A DNA stretch of 64,000 nt from Zarea fungicola (lineage: Eukaryota > Ascomycota > Sordariomycetes > Hypocreales > Cordycipitaceae), in contig FWCC01000154.1 of the NCBI GenBank assembly GCA_900169235.1, forward strand, positions 34,552 through 98,551, read 5' to 3'. The notes below the pieces were generated by a model. It had not been told where the DNA came from and made no database searches. It worked only from the letters and a program-made list of their open reading frames with translations. Each line of letters starts with the position of its first letter. Within the stretch, counting starts at the first letter, position 1. Position numbers and translations under genes: made by a program. This document shows, piece after piece, positions 21,819-34,142 of this stretch.

Positions 21819-23234
21819 TTATACGAACTTCTTCCAGTACTCCTCTTCACTGGACCCATGAAACGGCAATACCATGTTTTCAAGGAGCTTCAACTCCTCG
21901 AGAACCTCACCCAGCCGAGTCGGAATGATCTCTAATCCACCACTCGCAGCACCTTCTATCACCCGCATCTTCGTGAGTTGCTGGGCGTACTGCAGACTTT
22001 TTCGAGCTTTCTCAATGGTTTCTAGAGAGAAAGTGTGAACAATGGAGAGGCACAAGTGAGTAATCTTTATCATCGGGTACCAACATACCACAAATTACCA
22101 CATCATAAAGACGAAAATAGGCGGTATACGCGTTTCTTTCGACTTCAAACAGCTCTGGCAGTTTTACGTAGGTATCGATTGCTGCTACAGAACCGCATGC
22201 GTATTCAAAGTAATCCTCTAATTTTGTCATGTTCAGCATTCTCGCCTTTTTTTTTAAAAAAAAATTAATAATGAATTTAAAAGGAGAAGCCTACCTTCGA
22301 ACATGACGTGGGTGCCACATCCAAGCAAAATCAGAGCAGCATTACCTCGGTCTGGGACCAGAGAAAAAAGGGACAGTGCAATCGGGAGCTGAAATTTGGA
22401 TCCAAACAGGCGGCCAATCTTCACACAGCCGTCAGTAATGTGCCTAGGCGCCTGTGTCTTATTCTTCTCTGGATTTCGCTGATAGAAAGGCTCCCGAAGC
22501 TCGATGACCAGGTGGGCCCAACGCGACATTGTGTCCTTTCTGCCGTTGTGGTATGTTGGCCACTCCAAAAACTCTGGGAAACGAGGGTGCATATCCAAGA
22601 GGCCACATCGTTCCATTCGCTTTGCATCGACGATTTCGCACTGGCCTTCAATCTTCAAGGCCCCTTGGCTCAGAAACTCTCCGAAATAGTATGCTCCCGA
22701 ATACTTGGAATGAGTGGTATTCTGACGGTTCGCAAAGAACTGCAGTTGAGAGTTGTAACGTCTAAAGGCCGCCGCCAAGTCCACCTCGGCAATGAATGTG
22801 TCTTTAGGGAATGTATTTGTGTCGATGACGCAGAAAAAGATGTCGCTCATCTTCTCATTGTACCTCGCGCGCCGGTAGAATATGTTGACGAGCGCGTAGA
22901 GCATGGAACTGGTCCACGAGAAAAGGTTATCATCCTCATCATCCCGGTGCCAGCGCATATGGCCATTGATCATGTCAGCAGCGCGTGACTTATCCAGAGT
23001 GAAGATGCATTTTGTGCGGGAAGGGGCAAGGTACCGGGCGGCGACACTCTCTGCCCAGACCTCATCTGTGTATGCCGCTGAATTGCGGGAGAAGACGCGA
23101 TACAGATACCGTGGGACCTGTACTTTCCGATCAAAGCCTGGAGGCAGATTGAATGGAAGACAGTCGCTCTGGATTGTAAGTGATTCAAGAAGGGACGAGA
23201 GGCTCAAGTTGTCAGATTGGTATTGGTTTGACAT
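21819..23234 (-). CDS. DUF7587-type fungal protein
   Basis: Three exons: 23234-22295, 22217-22089 and 22021-21819; 423 residues. The N-terminal domain (from PRYLYRVFSRNSAA, through TSSMLYALVNIFYRRA, to YFGEFLSQGALKIEG) resembles the DUF7587 family, common in Pezizomycotina and of unknown function; it has an ADP-ribosyltransferase-like layout only by impression. The C-terminal part is helical (ETIEKARKSLQYAQQLTK). For intron 1 the acceptor attag before AGGATTAC keeps the frame; the nearer AG in the A-run does not. Flanked by metabolic genes with no obvious link. Confidence 0.7.
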
Positions 23235-23893
23235 GGCGGTGGTTCTTTTCAATTGGCACAAGAGCACATCAGACGTTATGTCTATTTAAGTGCCGCAGTT
23301 AGAGGACACAAGCCAAGAAGAAGCGAATTCGTTCTTGCACAGCATGGTCTGTGTTAAGCAAAATCTCCCCTTATTTCTTTCCTGGACCCCGTAAGCGACG
23401 TGGCGCCGTTGTCGGGACAAGGCTTACCCTGGACCTTTGTCCGCAATGTAAAGATCCTCAGTCCGTTGCACTAGATCTCGCAAAAAGTTAGGTGTCAGCT
23501 AATGCGAGCATCAATGATAAGGATAACTACTTCTGATAACTCTAGCGCGAGTACCAACCGGTCACTTGTTACACACAAGCAGTTATGAGGCAACTGGTAG
23601 GCACGCACGGCCTTCTCTCTGGCGTATATATACCAGCCACAGCATCGGAACACATTCAGCTCTTCCACATCGAGCAGTTCTGCAAATCATTCTATTCATG
23701 AACGGGAAAGTATATGGATACATGAGCTAAATTGAAGAAAAGAGTTGGTTATATGGGCAATACATTACTGGTGCAAGTTCCCAGTGGGTAGTGATGGAGG
23801 AGAAGAGCCAGTTAAGAGCTCATGCAAAGATATCATTTTGCACTAGTTGTGTGGACATTGTTTCTGTAAATTTGACCCGAATTATTCGCACCG
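23235..23893. other. Intergenic
   Basis: Upstream of the DUF7587 gene and 3' of the MFS gene. A TATATATA element at 23625-23632 is TATA-box-like but lies on no clear start. No gene seen. Confidence 0.45.
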
Positions 23894-25546
23894 CTAGGTA
23901 AAGTATCTGAACCTTGGCGACTTCTCACCATCAGTAAGCTCGCTCGCAGGCACATCCTTTGCACGTAGAGTGACACCCTGCTCCTTGTCTCGCCTTCGAT
24001 TCTCTGCCTTCATCCACAATCCCAGAATCAAAATAAACCCAATCGCCAGCACGTTGCAGCAGCACGTCAGGATCAGAGTAGGTATATACTTGGGCGCATA
24101 CTCGACGCGAAACGTGGCAGCGGACATGATGCCCGCAAAGTTTCCAACACCCACCATGATTCCTATCGTAGCCGATCTGCTATTCTCGTCCAGGTTGTTA
24201 TTCGCCTGCCACGCCTGGATGAGCGTGGACGGAATATACGCGCCCGACGCCAAGAGGAAGCACGCAAAGTACGCCACGCCCTTGTTCTTCAACACGTCAA
24301 TCGTGATGAGGATAATCATGCCCGCAAGGGAGAGCACCAGTGCAAACACGACGTGAAACGTGCGCTCCTGGAAGTAATCCGACGACTTGGCGACGACGAG
24401 CAGCACGACAAAGCCCACGGCATTCGGCGCGACGGTGAACAGGTTCGTCTTGACGACGCTGTAGCCGAGGCGCTGCACAATCTGCGGCAAAAAGTTGCTC
24501 GTCGTCGCAAACGCAATCGGGTACGTGAAGCAGATGAGCAGCCACATGGCAAACTTCCACTCCCGCCAGGTCTTGAAGCAGTCGCGCAGGTTGAACGGCA
24601 CGTCGATCGCGCTCGTGCTGTCTCGCAGCGCCCGGGCCTTGGCCGCCGCCCGCTCGCGCTCGTCGAGGAACCACGCCGTCGACGGCGACGCGGGGAGCCA
24701 CCAAAAGGCCGCCACGCCGGCGAGGACCGTCAGAATGCCCTCGATGATCATGAGCAGCTGCCAGCCGTGGATGCGCCGGCTCTCGATCTGGAAGACGCCA
24801 AAGGCGATGAGGCCGCTAAAGGCGGCGGCGAGCAGGGCCGTGCCGAAGAAGATGGAGAGGCGGAAGCCGAGCTCGGAGCGCTTGTAGAAGAGGGAGAGGT
24901 AGAAGACGACGCCGGCGAAGAAGCCGGCCTCGCAGGCGCCGAGGATGAGGCGGAGGACGAGCATGCCGGCAAAGTTGCGGGCGGCGCTCTGGAGGGTGGC
25001 GATGGAGCCCCAGATGACCATCATGGTGGGTAGGGTCCACTGACCCGAGAACTTCTTGGTGAGCATATTGGCGGGAAGATCGAGGCCGCCGAATGGAATG
25101 TAAAAAAGGAGGATGAGGAGACTAGAAAGATGGTCAGCTACTAGGCCCGTGACGCGTTAGGAGAAGGAGCCGGGGTTTGATGTACCTGTATTCATTGCCT
25201 TTGAATCCCAAGTCAGTATCCATATGATCAGTTTTGGCGTTCGCTACGTTGGAACGGTCGACCGAATTGAAAAAGTACATCATGGAGAGGAATGGTAAGA
25301 GCCAGGTATCCAGTTTGCGAACTGTAAGTGACCAAGTCAGCATTGGGCATTGGAACTGAAATTGAGCCACAAATCGGTTCCAAAGAACATCAGAGACATA
25401 CGATATGAGCGCTCGGCTTCTACATCAATTATGGGGCTTGAGAATTCCTTTCCTCCGCCGCTGTGTACCGATACACCATCTTTGGCTTTGTGTACTGCCA
25501 GCTCAAGGTCTGACGTCTCCGCCGGCTTCGTGATTGGGTCGGCCAT
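23894..25546 (-). CDS. MFS transporter, anion:cation symporter (Dal5-like)
   Basis: Plasma-membrane major facilitator of the fungal allantoate/nicotinate/vitamin permease group. Three exons: 25546-25402, 25321-25186 and 25121-23894; 502 residues with about 12 hydrophobic segments. Family marks: RKLDTWLLPFLSMMYFFNSVDRSNVANAK (read in two parts across TM1 and the following loop), GFKGNEYSLLILLFYIPF in TM2, LRLILGACEAGFFAGVVFYLSLFY in TM4, GWQLLMIIEGI in TM6, and STLIQAWQANN in the second half. The N-terminus is hydrophilic with acidic and Lys residues. The substrate of this subgroup cannot be read from sequence; organic acids, vitamins or dipeptides are possible. Confidence 0.93.
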
Positions 25547-27375
25547 AATGCTTTGATGAGGAGTTGGAAGTCGGAAGACTGGGATGCGGAAAGCTCATTT
25601 CTAAACGGAATGACCACTGGCTTCAACTTATACTTGACACTGACTGAAAACCTGGGGTCGCCGATGAGCCGCCGCGCAGATCTGTAACCCCCCACGGGGA
25701 GCTCCACGATGCGGACCGCCATAGAGGGGAACCGTGCGGGGATTAGCAAACTAAAACGAGAACGAAAGAGCGTTTGTTGGGGAAAAGAAATCATTTGTAC
25801 CAATTAGATGATCTACAGGTCGAAGATGCGATGATTGTTTGCCGCGGCAAATGAAATCGGCGACGCTACGGCGACGCTACGGCAATGCCCATGGTGTCCT
25901 CGTCCTCGGCCTATTATTTGGGCTCCATTTATGCTCGGACGACCTCGCTTATTAGCTCGAGCCTTGTTTGATCTTTACGCTTTTATTAAATCTGGTGTTG
26001 TTTGTGCCTTAAAGACTCAAGAAGAAGAGGAGGGGTCATTAATTCCTCTTACTCGTGGCAGATCACTTCCTGAACCAGCCGCCTGCCTTAATTTTGATAC
26101 TCTATCATTTGGACATTTATAAAGCAGTCAAGAATATCTTGTTTTGTCAATTGCAATTTTGTAAAAATCGCTTGACACGGCCAAAACCCGTCAGATCAAG
26201 AGGTTGGATTATAGGAGAGACGTGAGCAGGGTCGAAAAAAAGGCGGAAAACACTCAGTCAAGAATTCCGCAGTTTGATGACATCCAAGGCCATCGGCATG
26301 TAGGAGCCGGCATCCCTGTGTTGCAGCACGACCAGAAATGAGAACTTCAACATTCTAGAATCCAGACTTGTTGAATGGGTGGAGCTGAGAGTGTAGAATT
26401 GTGGGTGGCTGATCTGGAGCTATGCTTTGTGTTTAAATTATAGTTTTTAGATTAGTTCACATGTAGAAGTTAAAATAACCAGAGGCACGTCACGTTAAAC
26501 ACGCGGTCTTTGGCTACTTGCTTGCGTGTAGATCTTCCACTTTGTTTAGCCCAACTACTTTGGACGACACATGGAGGGGAAAAAAATGTGGCAAATCAGG
26601 TAAATGGCAACAAACACAAGCCGGGTGTTATCTGCCAAGAGCACCGGATGCTAGTGCTTATATCAGTATTATTATTTTGAAGAAAGAAAGGCCGCAAATG
26701 TGCTTTAAACTTCCGCCAAACGTAGCCGGGGAGCTTGGCCAAACAAAAGACCCTCCCTACTCCGTATTCTTGGTTGTGTTAACTCTGGCACCCATCACAG
26801 TGAGGGAGGCGTTCAACCCACTTTCATAGTTACGGCCAAGCCAAATTGTTAGAAGAGAGTTGCACCAGAGGCTGGTTATGCTCAAAATAACATGCCAGAA
26901 ACGTGCATAGAACGCAGAAGGAGGCTCATCGTCCCTGGAGCGCTTGTCTTTCACGGAAATGACCAATCTAACCAGCCAGGCCGCATCAATCGGCCGCTTT
27001 CAGCCTGCACTTTCCCCGTACGCGAGCTACGCCAAGCGCTAATCTATTACTTATTACAATGTATAGTCAAGAGAGAGAAGGCGGCGAACGCGGCACCATC
27101 CGGGCAGCCTTGCTTCAAAAGTTCCATGGCCACAACCAAGAAGAACAAAGTAAAAGCCAAGAAAGCGGGCGTTAGCCTTGTTTTGCCTCGCGGTTAGCAT
27201 GCCTGTGTCCGCAACACAGCCACGCGTGGGCGTTGTAAGGCTGCAATGGCGTTCGCCTGTTGCCTTGTGCCTATTTATTAGCAGACAGGGGACGCCATTT
27301 CCCAACTCCAGCCTCCAAGCCAGTCAATAAGTAGCATTCTAACCGGCTCCTTGCGGCTTTCTACTACCAGAAATT
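25547..27375. other. Intergenic, core/accessory boundary
   Basis: About 1.8 kb with no supported gene. It holds the MFS promoter side and the upstream region of the beta-lactamase-like gene. Gene density drops from here on, and relics and repeats begin downstream. Confidence 0.5.
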
Positions 27376-29031
27376 ATGCGAACCCGGGTAGAAAGTACAG
27401 TAGACAGAGTTGCTAGCCCTGCCGTCGACCCGTTCACACCAGAGATTAGAAGCCTTGTCGAGCATCTCGTTGAGCGCTTCCACGTCCCAGTATCTCCATT
27501 GGAATTATCCAAAACGGGCAGACTCATCTTGCGGTACGTTTGCACTCCTCTTCGAACGTAAGTCTTCCCAGCTGACAGTCTCCATAGTCTTTTGGCGATG
27601 CGCACCTAGGCAAGAACAGAGCCACGCCCGACTCGCTCTACTACATTGCCTCGCTCACCAAGTCTCAAACAGCCACCACGCTCCTCTCTGTTCTCGAGGA
27701 CCTCAACACCGGCAAGCGTCCCAAGGTCTGCCTTTCCCCTGATAGCATCACGCTGAAGACGAAGCTGCAGGCGCTCATCCCTGAGGATTTTCTCCTCGCA
27801 GACGAATACGCCACCGCGCACGCTACCCTTGAAGATGCGCTGGGCCACCGCCTCGGCGTCGGCGCCAACGACTCCGTCTACGGCGGCGAGGGCTACACAG
27901 TACGCGATGCTGTGAGGGCGCTGCGTCACCTCCCAATGGTGGCAGAGCTGCGGGAGAAGCAAGAATATCTCAACATGGGCTACATGGTCATCCAGCATGT
28001 CATTGAAACGCTGACGGGGAAGCCGATTGAGGAAGCGCATCGCGAGTATTTATGGGGTCCGCTGGGGATGGAATCTACGTATGCTTCGCTCCAAGAGGCC
28101 AAGGATTCGAGAAAGCAGCTATGCACTGGATACATCTATGATCCTTTGGCGAAAAGGGTCGATGAGATGGCCCATGTAAACGACTATCCGCTCATCGGCG
28201 GCGGAGGCGTGATTTCCTCAATCCGCGACATGACAGCCTACCTGCACAGCGTCATGCACGGCACGCTGCCGCTCGGGAAAGACTACCAGGAGAAGCTCCT
28301 CACGCCGCTCTCTCTTGATCCCGGCAAGCCGAAGGAGCACTGGTCCCACAACCTGTACTGCCTCGGCTGGTCGCAGAATACGTACCGCGGACGGCGTGTC
28401 GTCTCTCACACGGGCGGCATCAACGGTTTCAACTCGGAGCTGCTCTACCTGCCGGATGCGAACTGGGGCATGGCTGTCCTCTCCAACAGCAGCCAGGGAT
28501 TGTACGCGTGGCAGCCGCTGAAGCAGCGCCTCCTAGACGACGTGCTGCGCGTGCCGCCTGCCGAACGTCAACCCAGTGCCGAGGACGAGCTCAGCGACAA
28601 GCTGGAGCGCAGCGGCGACCATCTCGCTACCGCGCGTGAGACCATCTACCCGCATACCCCCAACCCGCCGCTCCCTCTGCCGCTACCGTTGTCTTGCTAC
28701 GCGGGGACCTACATCAGCCCCGGCCACAAAGACGCTCAAGGTCACTGTAGCGAGCCCCCGGGTGACCACGCCGGTGCGGAGAGGGGTGACGGAGGTGCTG
28801 CGGACCGTGTTTACTGCACTCGGTGACTTTTTGTATGAGATGGAGCACGTGTCAGGGGATTTCTTCCTGGGGTGGAAGGATTTCACGGTCCCGGCGGCGG
28901 CAGCGAGGGCAGCACGGCGCGTGCAGTTTAAGTTGGGTGCAGACGGTAGCGTGGTGAGGATGGGGATTAATTTTGCGCCGGCGACGGAGACTGGTGATGA
29001 TTTAAAAATGACTTGGTTTAACAAGGCATAG
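27376..29031 (+). pseudogene. Beta-lactamase-like serine hydrolase, two frameshifts
   Basis: Class C beta-lactamase/transpeptidase-fold hydrolase (LACTB-like; fungal copies act on varied esters, amides or lactones). Exon 1 27376-27533, intron 27534-27587 (gtacgt...catag), exon 2 27588-29031. Motifs: SxxK as SLTK in YYIASLTKSQTA, YxN as YLN in EYLNMGYMV, and HTG in VVSHTGGINGF. The reading frame breaks twice. At 27490 one G appears missing after HVP: the next frame gives the family sequence ISIGIIQNGQTHLA. At 28728-28730 an extra A appears in an A-run; the frame then resumes with TLKVTVASPRVTT to the stop at 29031. Either the gene is decaying or the assembly has homopolymer errors. All catalytic residues are intact between the breaks. 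Confidence 0.8.
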
Positions 29032-30060
29032 ATGTATGCTATATAGGTTCAAGGTGCTAATAATAATTATGTTGTCAAGAAGGGTGTGATGCGAGGAGTC
29101 AGGCCGACCTGCACTGCGCATCATGTCGTGTCCAGTCTAGCCATCTGTTTGGCGCCTATTTATGAATGCAATTTCCGTCAGGTTTGATGCAGCTCCTTTG
29201 CGCGCAGCTTGCATCCACGACAAACTATTCTATGAAGCAAAGGACCTGCCTTCTTTGCTAAACGAGTCCCGCAAGAGGCAGAACTCCTCTCGCTCCATCA
29301 ATTTGGCGGAAGAGATCGATCTCTGCATTCTGTACGGAGTACAACGCAATAACTTCCGAGAGAGCGGCATCAATCCCAACCAAGAGTCCCAACATGGTTA
29401 CCGCGCCGGATGCGTGGACACCACAACTCTCCACAACTCTGCAGCACTTGGTGGGAAATCTATTATTCGCTAACCACCCTTGCTGCCATTCCCGCCAGAT
29501 GATCACATTTGCATGTCAAAGCCGTCAAGTAATTTATAAGTTATCTACGGTAGTGGCGCGGTGGCTTCCCTAGCCACTGTAAAAGCGCCGCCACACGCAT
29601 ACTGCCCCAGATTACAGCGGTATGAAGCAGCCAAGCCGTGAAACCTCCCCAACGCCGTCGCTAGCCCTGATCAGTTGGGAAGTGGTCGAGACAATGTGCT
29701 CCAGGTACTTAGGCTTTTGGGTCTTGACAGCTTCACATGGACGTATATAGAAAGTGAGAAATTGCGATGCCTTGTAATCATGGCTGACTCAGCTACTCTT
29801 CAAATGCACTTGTCATTTGGCTTGGTGAATCAGCCAATCGGCGATACGGAGGTTCTCTCCGGGTTGAGGATCTTACAACCGCGCAGGCGTCCCTGAAGTG
29901 GCAGAGCATCGGGTGCCTAGCTACCCTTGGCCACTGTCTTGGACCATAAGCGACAGCCCACGCAGGTGTAGAGTTCGCCTGGTACTTGCAACTGTTTTCT
30001 GGTTCCCCTCGTGGAACCCCCAAGAATGGTGTCAACGACATCGACACCGCACCAGGCAAC
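29032..30060. other. Intergenic
   Basis: One kilobase between the two frameshifted genes. No supported coding sequence; open frames are short and featureless. Confidence 0.45.
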
Positions 30061-32307
30061 ATGTCCTCCAGACCACTCCAACCGCTTCTGCCAAAAGGGG
30101 GCAAGCCAGCCAATGCCGACGCTGGAGGGTCTGGCTGGCAGAGGAAGCCGTTGCCCAAAAGGAGGGTTGGCGTCACCGTCGCGTGCGAAAACTGCCGGAA
30201 GAAAAAAGTGAGGGTAAGTTGTCGCCAATGCGGTGCATCTGAATTCTATGGGAATCCCGGGCTATGCCAACCGCCCGCAACATTCAACGCTGTATCCAAA
30301 GTACTGAATGTCTGGTTAGTGCGATGGTGACCGCCCGTCGTGCTTCCGGTGTCGTCATTTATCAGAAGAGTGTGTGTATGAGCTTCCATTCACAACCTCA
30401 TCGAGACACTTAGCCCGCAAAGCACAAAATGCGCAATTGCTGCATGAAAGCAGGGAGCTGCGGCAGCTATATGATTACCTGCGCTATCTGCCGGAAAATG
30501 ACGCCGCCAATGTCCTTGGCAGGATACGAAATTCAGATAACCCGCTCGCGGTATTGAACACGATCCGACAGGCTGAACTACTGCTGTCGGAGCCCTCGTC
30601 TAGCTCGTATGGTGAGTTGACAGCACTAGAAAAGCTGGATTTCGATACGCTGAGAAGGAGCCCTCTCAAAGTCCCGGCTCGTCCTTGGACAAATGTCGCC
30701 AGAGACGGCATTGTTTCGGACCTCATCTCGAATTGGTTCTGTGGGATAGCGCGTCTTGTTATGCATACATAGACCAAAAACTATTCATCAGAGACATGCG
30801 ATCCGCTAACCCCAGCACGGCCCTGTATTGCTCTCCGTTTCTGGTCAATGCAATATGTGCTCTAAGAAGCGTGAGTTGCCTTACAGCTGAGTGACGAACC
30901 CTTTTTCTTGGGTGGGGCGAGAGCTTCTGTTCTGATGGCGAATTGAAAGATCATGTCCGACACCGCGCAAATGGCAAGCCGGATTTCTAAGCAGATTTGA
31001 GTGCAAAGTTCCTGGACGAGGCCAAAAGGCATCTTGATCGCGAAGGCGGCAAGGCAAACATCCCGGCAGTGCAGGGGCTCTGGACCCTGTTCGCCGAATC
31101 TGCCGTGAGAGGAACCGACAGAGTCGGCGACTTGTACCGATACATGTGCTACGAAATGCTCGGGAGACTGAAACCTGAATATGATTTTACGGCCCAAACT
31201 GACGACAGTGCTTCTCAAGACCATCAGCGGGCTGTCTCCACCCTGGTATGCGGTGTTTTCTACGTTGAGAGGTAATGATTCGACGAGTTACATGCTCTCT
31301 GTTCGAACTGAACCTTGCTAATGCGAGCCGTGATCAATAGCATGGTTTCCATCAACTTCTCCAAGACCTACATCGTTCCCCCGCCACAAATTCCTCGCAT
31401 CTTTGACGGGACTGCAAGCCAGGACGAGAACCCGAATCTAGACATGTTGGGGAATCCATACGACCCAGATACATCGCCACAGCCACCACTTACCCCAGGT
31501 GTTCTGCAGGCTCTTTGGCCGGCTGCTACCCTCATGTACAATATTGCAAAGTACAACGCGAAAGGACATGCTGCATTAGGTAACCAAGAAGACCTCAAGA
31601 ACAGGGCGTCCTTTTACGACAAACTATTACACTTTCAGAATACCCTGCTACCGGCTCACAACTTGTCGACCAACTTTACTCCACAGACGTGTTACATTAG
31701 GTATGCTTACACCAGCCATAGCGTTAAGAGGACTATTCCAGCAGGGACACGCATATATTAATAACGGTGCAGAAGCTACATAAACGCTATAGCACACGCC
31801 ATTCTCCGACCACTCCCCACAACTGCTTCGTTAACCATTGCTGGACCATCCGTTCTAGACCAGATCCTTCACCATTGTCGAGACGACATAGAGATACAGG
31901 AGCGATATTTTAATAACTTCTCCACCCGCGACTTCAGCACTATAGCGTTGGCCCCGCCGCTCAACTCCTCGATGGCGCTGTTACCGCTGCTCGCCTCCGG
32001 TGCCCCTGCGCAGGACCTCTTCGTCCGCACGTGCCGGATGATGCGGATCGTTGGTGGGAGGATACCCGTCGCGAGGTACATCATGCAAGGATGGCGTGCT
32101 ATGCTGTGGTCTATGAAGCAGCAACCGCCAGTGGGAGCGCTGCCGTATCTGAGCAATCTCGGGGCCGAGGCGCGGGATGAGCTGCGCGATCTCCCGGCCG
32201 ACATTTTGCTTACGCACATTCGCGACGTGCAGAAAGCAATAAATGGAGAGGAGGCTGCTGAACTGGGTCCGCTCCTGGCGAAATGGAGTGTCACGAGCTT
32301 AACTTAG
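30061..32307 (+). pseudogene. Zn(II)2Cys6 transcription factor, two frameshifts
   Basis: Fungal regulator whose exons are 30061-30213, 30320-30870, 30950-31271, 31341-31700 and 31773-32307. The zinc cluster is split by intron 1: CENCRKKKVR joins CDGDRPSCFRCRHLSEEC. Downstream comes a coiled linker (RKAQNAQLLHESRELRQLYDY read in two parts) and a fungal-specific middle region with AICALRS, FLDEAKRHLDREGG and RYMCYEMLGRLKPEY. Two one-base losses break the frame: at 30739 (WF to LWDSASCYAY, one C short) and at 30994 (ISKQ to DLSAKFLDEA, one G short). All other splice junctions are in phase. It lies next to the similarly damaged hydrolase and could have regulated it. Live gene with sequencing errors is an equal alternative. 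Confidence 0.78.
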
Positions 32308-33600
32308 GAGGCGGCTGGCCGAATGCTGCGATGGCTCGATCCAACATTGGCATTTAAAAATATAGTGAGCTAACTTGGCTTCTTTTTCTCCCCTACCCAG
32401 GAAATGTGGCAGCACGAGAGCTATGTTCTGGGACTTGGCCGATCACTTCGAACTGCTCCCTGCCTAAGCATCATTCAGTCTCAGCCGATAAGGGTCCGCC
32501 GGGAAACCCCGCGACGGCATCGTGCACTCGAAACATTGGATGGCATCAAAGATGGCCGCAAGGCGAGTTCTCGCCCTCACACAATCCAAGTGTAGGCAAT
32601 CTCAGCCGTGTCCCTGCCCTCGATTTCAGCGGCATGAGCGTCTTTGGCGTAACCCTCCTTGACCTTTCCAATCGTACGACTTCCTTCTTCCATAACTTCT
32701 GCACGATAGTGTAGTACACACCAGTCATGGTGCTTGGCACAGGTCTGGATCGAACTTTTCCTAAGTATTCCAAAGCGCATCTAATTGAATTGGGATGCAC
32801 CATAACGCGCAGCCCACCGCGCTCAACAAAATGACCCAGGGGCATGGTGTATAGATAGAAGTGGAATATCGACATGTTAGGCTTTCTTCCAGAAATACTC
32901 ATCATATAAACGCCAAGTTTGGATGACAACCTCCAACCGCAGCAAAAATGAATCAGAACCGATCCGTTGCAGGTCTGCAGCGCATTTGCCACAATGCAAC
33001 AAATGGTGGCTCATCATCGCAACAGCGAAAGAAATCAAGCTACAACAGACCTCACGCCGCAAACACACATGAATTGTTTCGGGGGTTCTACGTCTGTGAT
33101 TCAGTACTCATGGCCTTCTCGCTGTTCAAAGGCCTTTCCATTTTGCGAGGCTTGACGAGGGGTGATGCACGTGCTTTGCTACGTAGTGTAACAAAACCCG
33201 GTACGCATGAGCGAATTTTACTGCATAGCACAAATAAATGGGAGTGCGAAACTCCTAATTCAAGTAACGCAAACCGGCGTGATACCATTGTACCAAGAGT
33301 CCTCCAGCCGAGCGTAGCTGTCCCAACCCATAACAGAGCATTCCAGAGAATATTCGTGCGCTACGCGGGAATAAAATCGATCGGTCAGCAGCCCTCAATC
33401 AGTCACGGTAACGGCGATCGAATGATTTGCATTCGACTCCGTACGGTGAGCTTCTTTGAGACACCACGCATAAGCGAGACCAGATTTGCTTGTCCTCCCA
33501 CTATGGGCCGGTCATTGGTTCTAATTGTATGGCACGCTGAAGATCAATGATGTGCCTCCACCAGTTTGCTAGTCGAAGCCAAGAGCTTCTTTGCCGATGG
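32308..33600. other. Intergenic with possible gene shards
   Basis: No intact gene. A minus-strand stretch at about 32594-32870 reads protein-like in two frames (GHFVERGGLRVMVHPNS, then AEVMEEGSRTIGKVKEGYAK to a stop near 32594). It may be a decayed gene, faintly like DOPA-4,5-dioxygenase in its first part; this is weak. A plus-strand frame at 32948-33550 has no family features. Confidence 0.3.
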
Positions 33601-33720
33601 GGGGCAAGGGCAGCACGGCGTGCGCCATTTGAGTTGGGTGCGGACGGCAGCGTGTTGAGTATGGGGATTAATTTTGCGCCGGCGATGGGGACTGGTCATG
33701 ATTTGAAAACGACTTGGTTT
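33601..33720 (+). pseudogene. Second C-terminal fragment of beta-lactamase-like hydrolase
   Basis: About 120 bp closely matching 28902-29019, the last part of the hydrolase upstream. Both encode ARAARR, then LGADGSV, MGINFAPA and DLK-TTWF/DLKMTWF. The copy has diverged at scattered sites and nothing upstream of it in the family can be recognised, so it is a truncated duplicate or the remnant of a paralogue. Confidence 0.75.
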
Positions 33721-33744
33721 CAAGAAGGGGTCATCCTTGCTTAC

Positions 33745-34142
33745 GTGAGACTTGAGCAAAATGCCAGAAACTATTTACAGAGGTTGCATTAAGAAGACAT
33801 TTTATTACCAGCGGATTCTACGGAGTAGAGCATGACATATAGAGGCAGGAGGGAATTCCAGCCCCGTCGCCTGCCAAGGAATTGAACCAACTATGGGACT
33901 CCCAGTCACCTCCACTTCGGTCCATTATTTCGACGGATCAGATAAGAATTGCCTGAGCGCCTTGTAAATATTGAGTTAGACTGTGGCGCAATAACTGGCT
34001 AGAGACTAGAGTCAACTGGTAGGCAACTATTTTGGATAGTAATCGTCCATTTCCTATATTGGCGATCTAGTCCTAACAAAGCAATCACATAATCATACGT
34101 ACGTGTTGGTTGTAGCTATTCCCACTTGACCCATATAATGTG
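33745..34142. other. Intergenic
   Basis: About 400 bp, 3' of the GNAT gene; no gene seen. Confidence 0.4.

Noticed and set aside
24353..25033. 226-codon plus-strand frame rich in Arg/Glu/Ala
   Set aside because: Shadow of the MFS transporter third-codon pattern.
32948..33550. 200-codon plus-strand frame
   Set aside because: Random-like composition; upstream of a pseudogene fragment, no homology recognised.
33840..33930. Possible tRNA (GGTTCAATTCC-like T-loop on the minus strand)
   Set aside because: No matching acceptor, D or anticodon stems could be folded.
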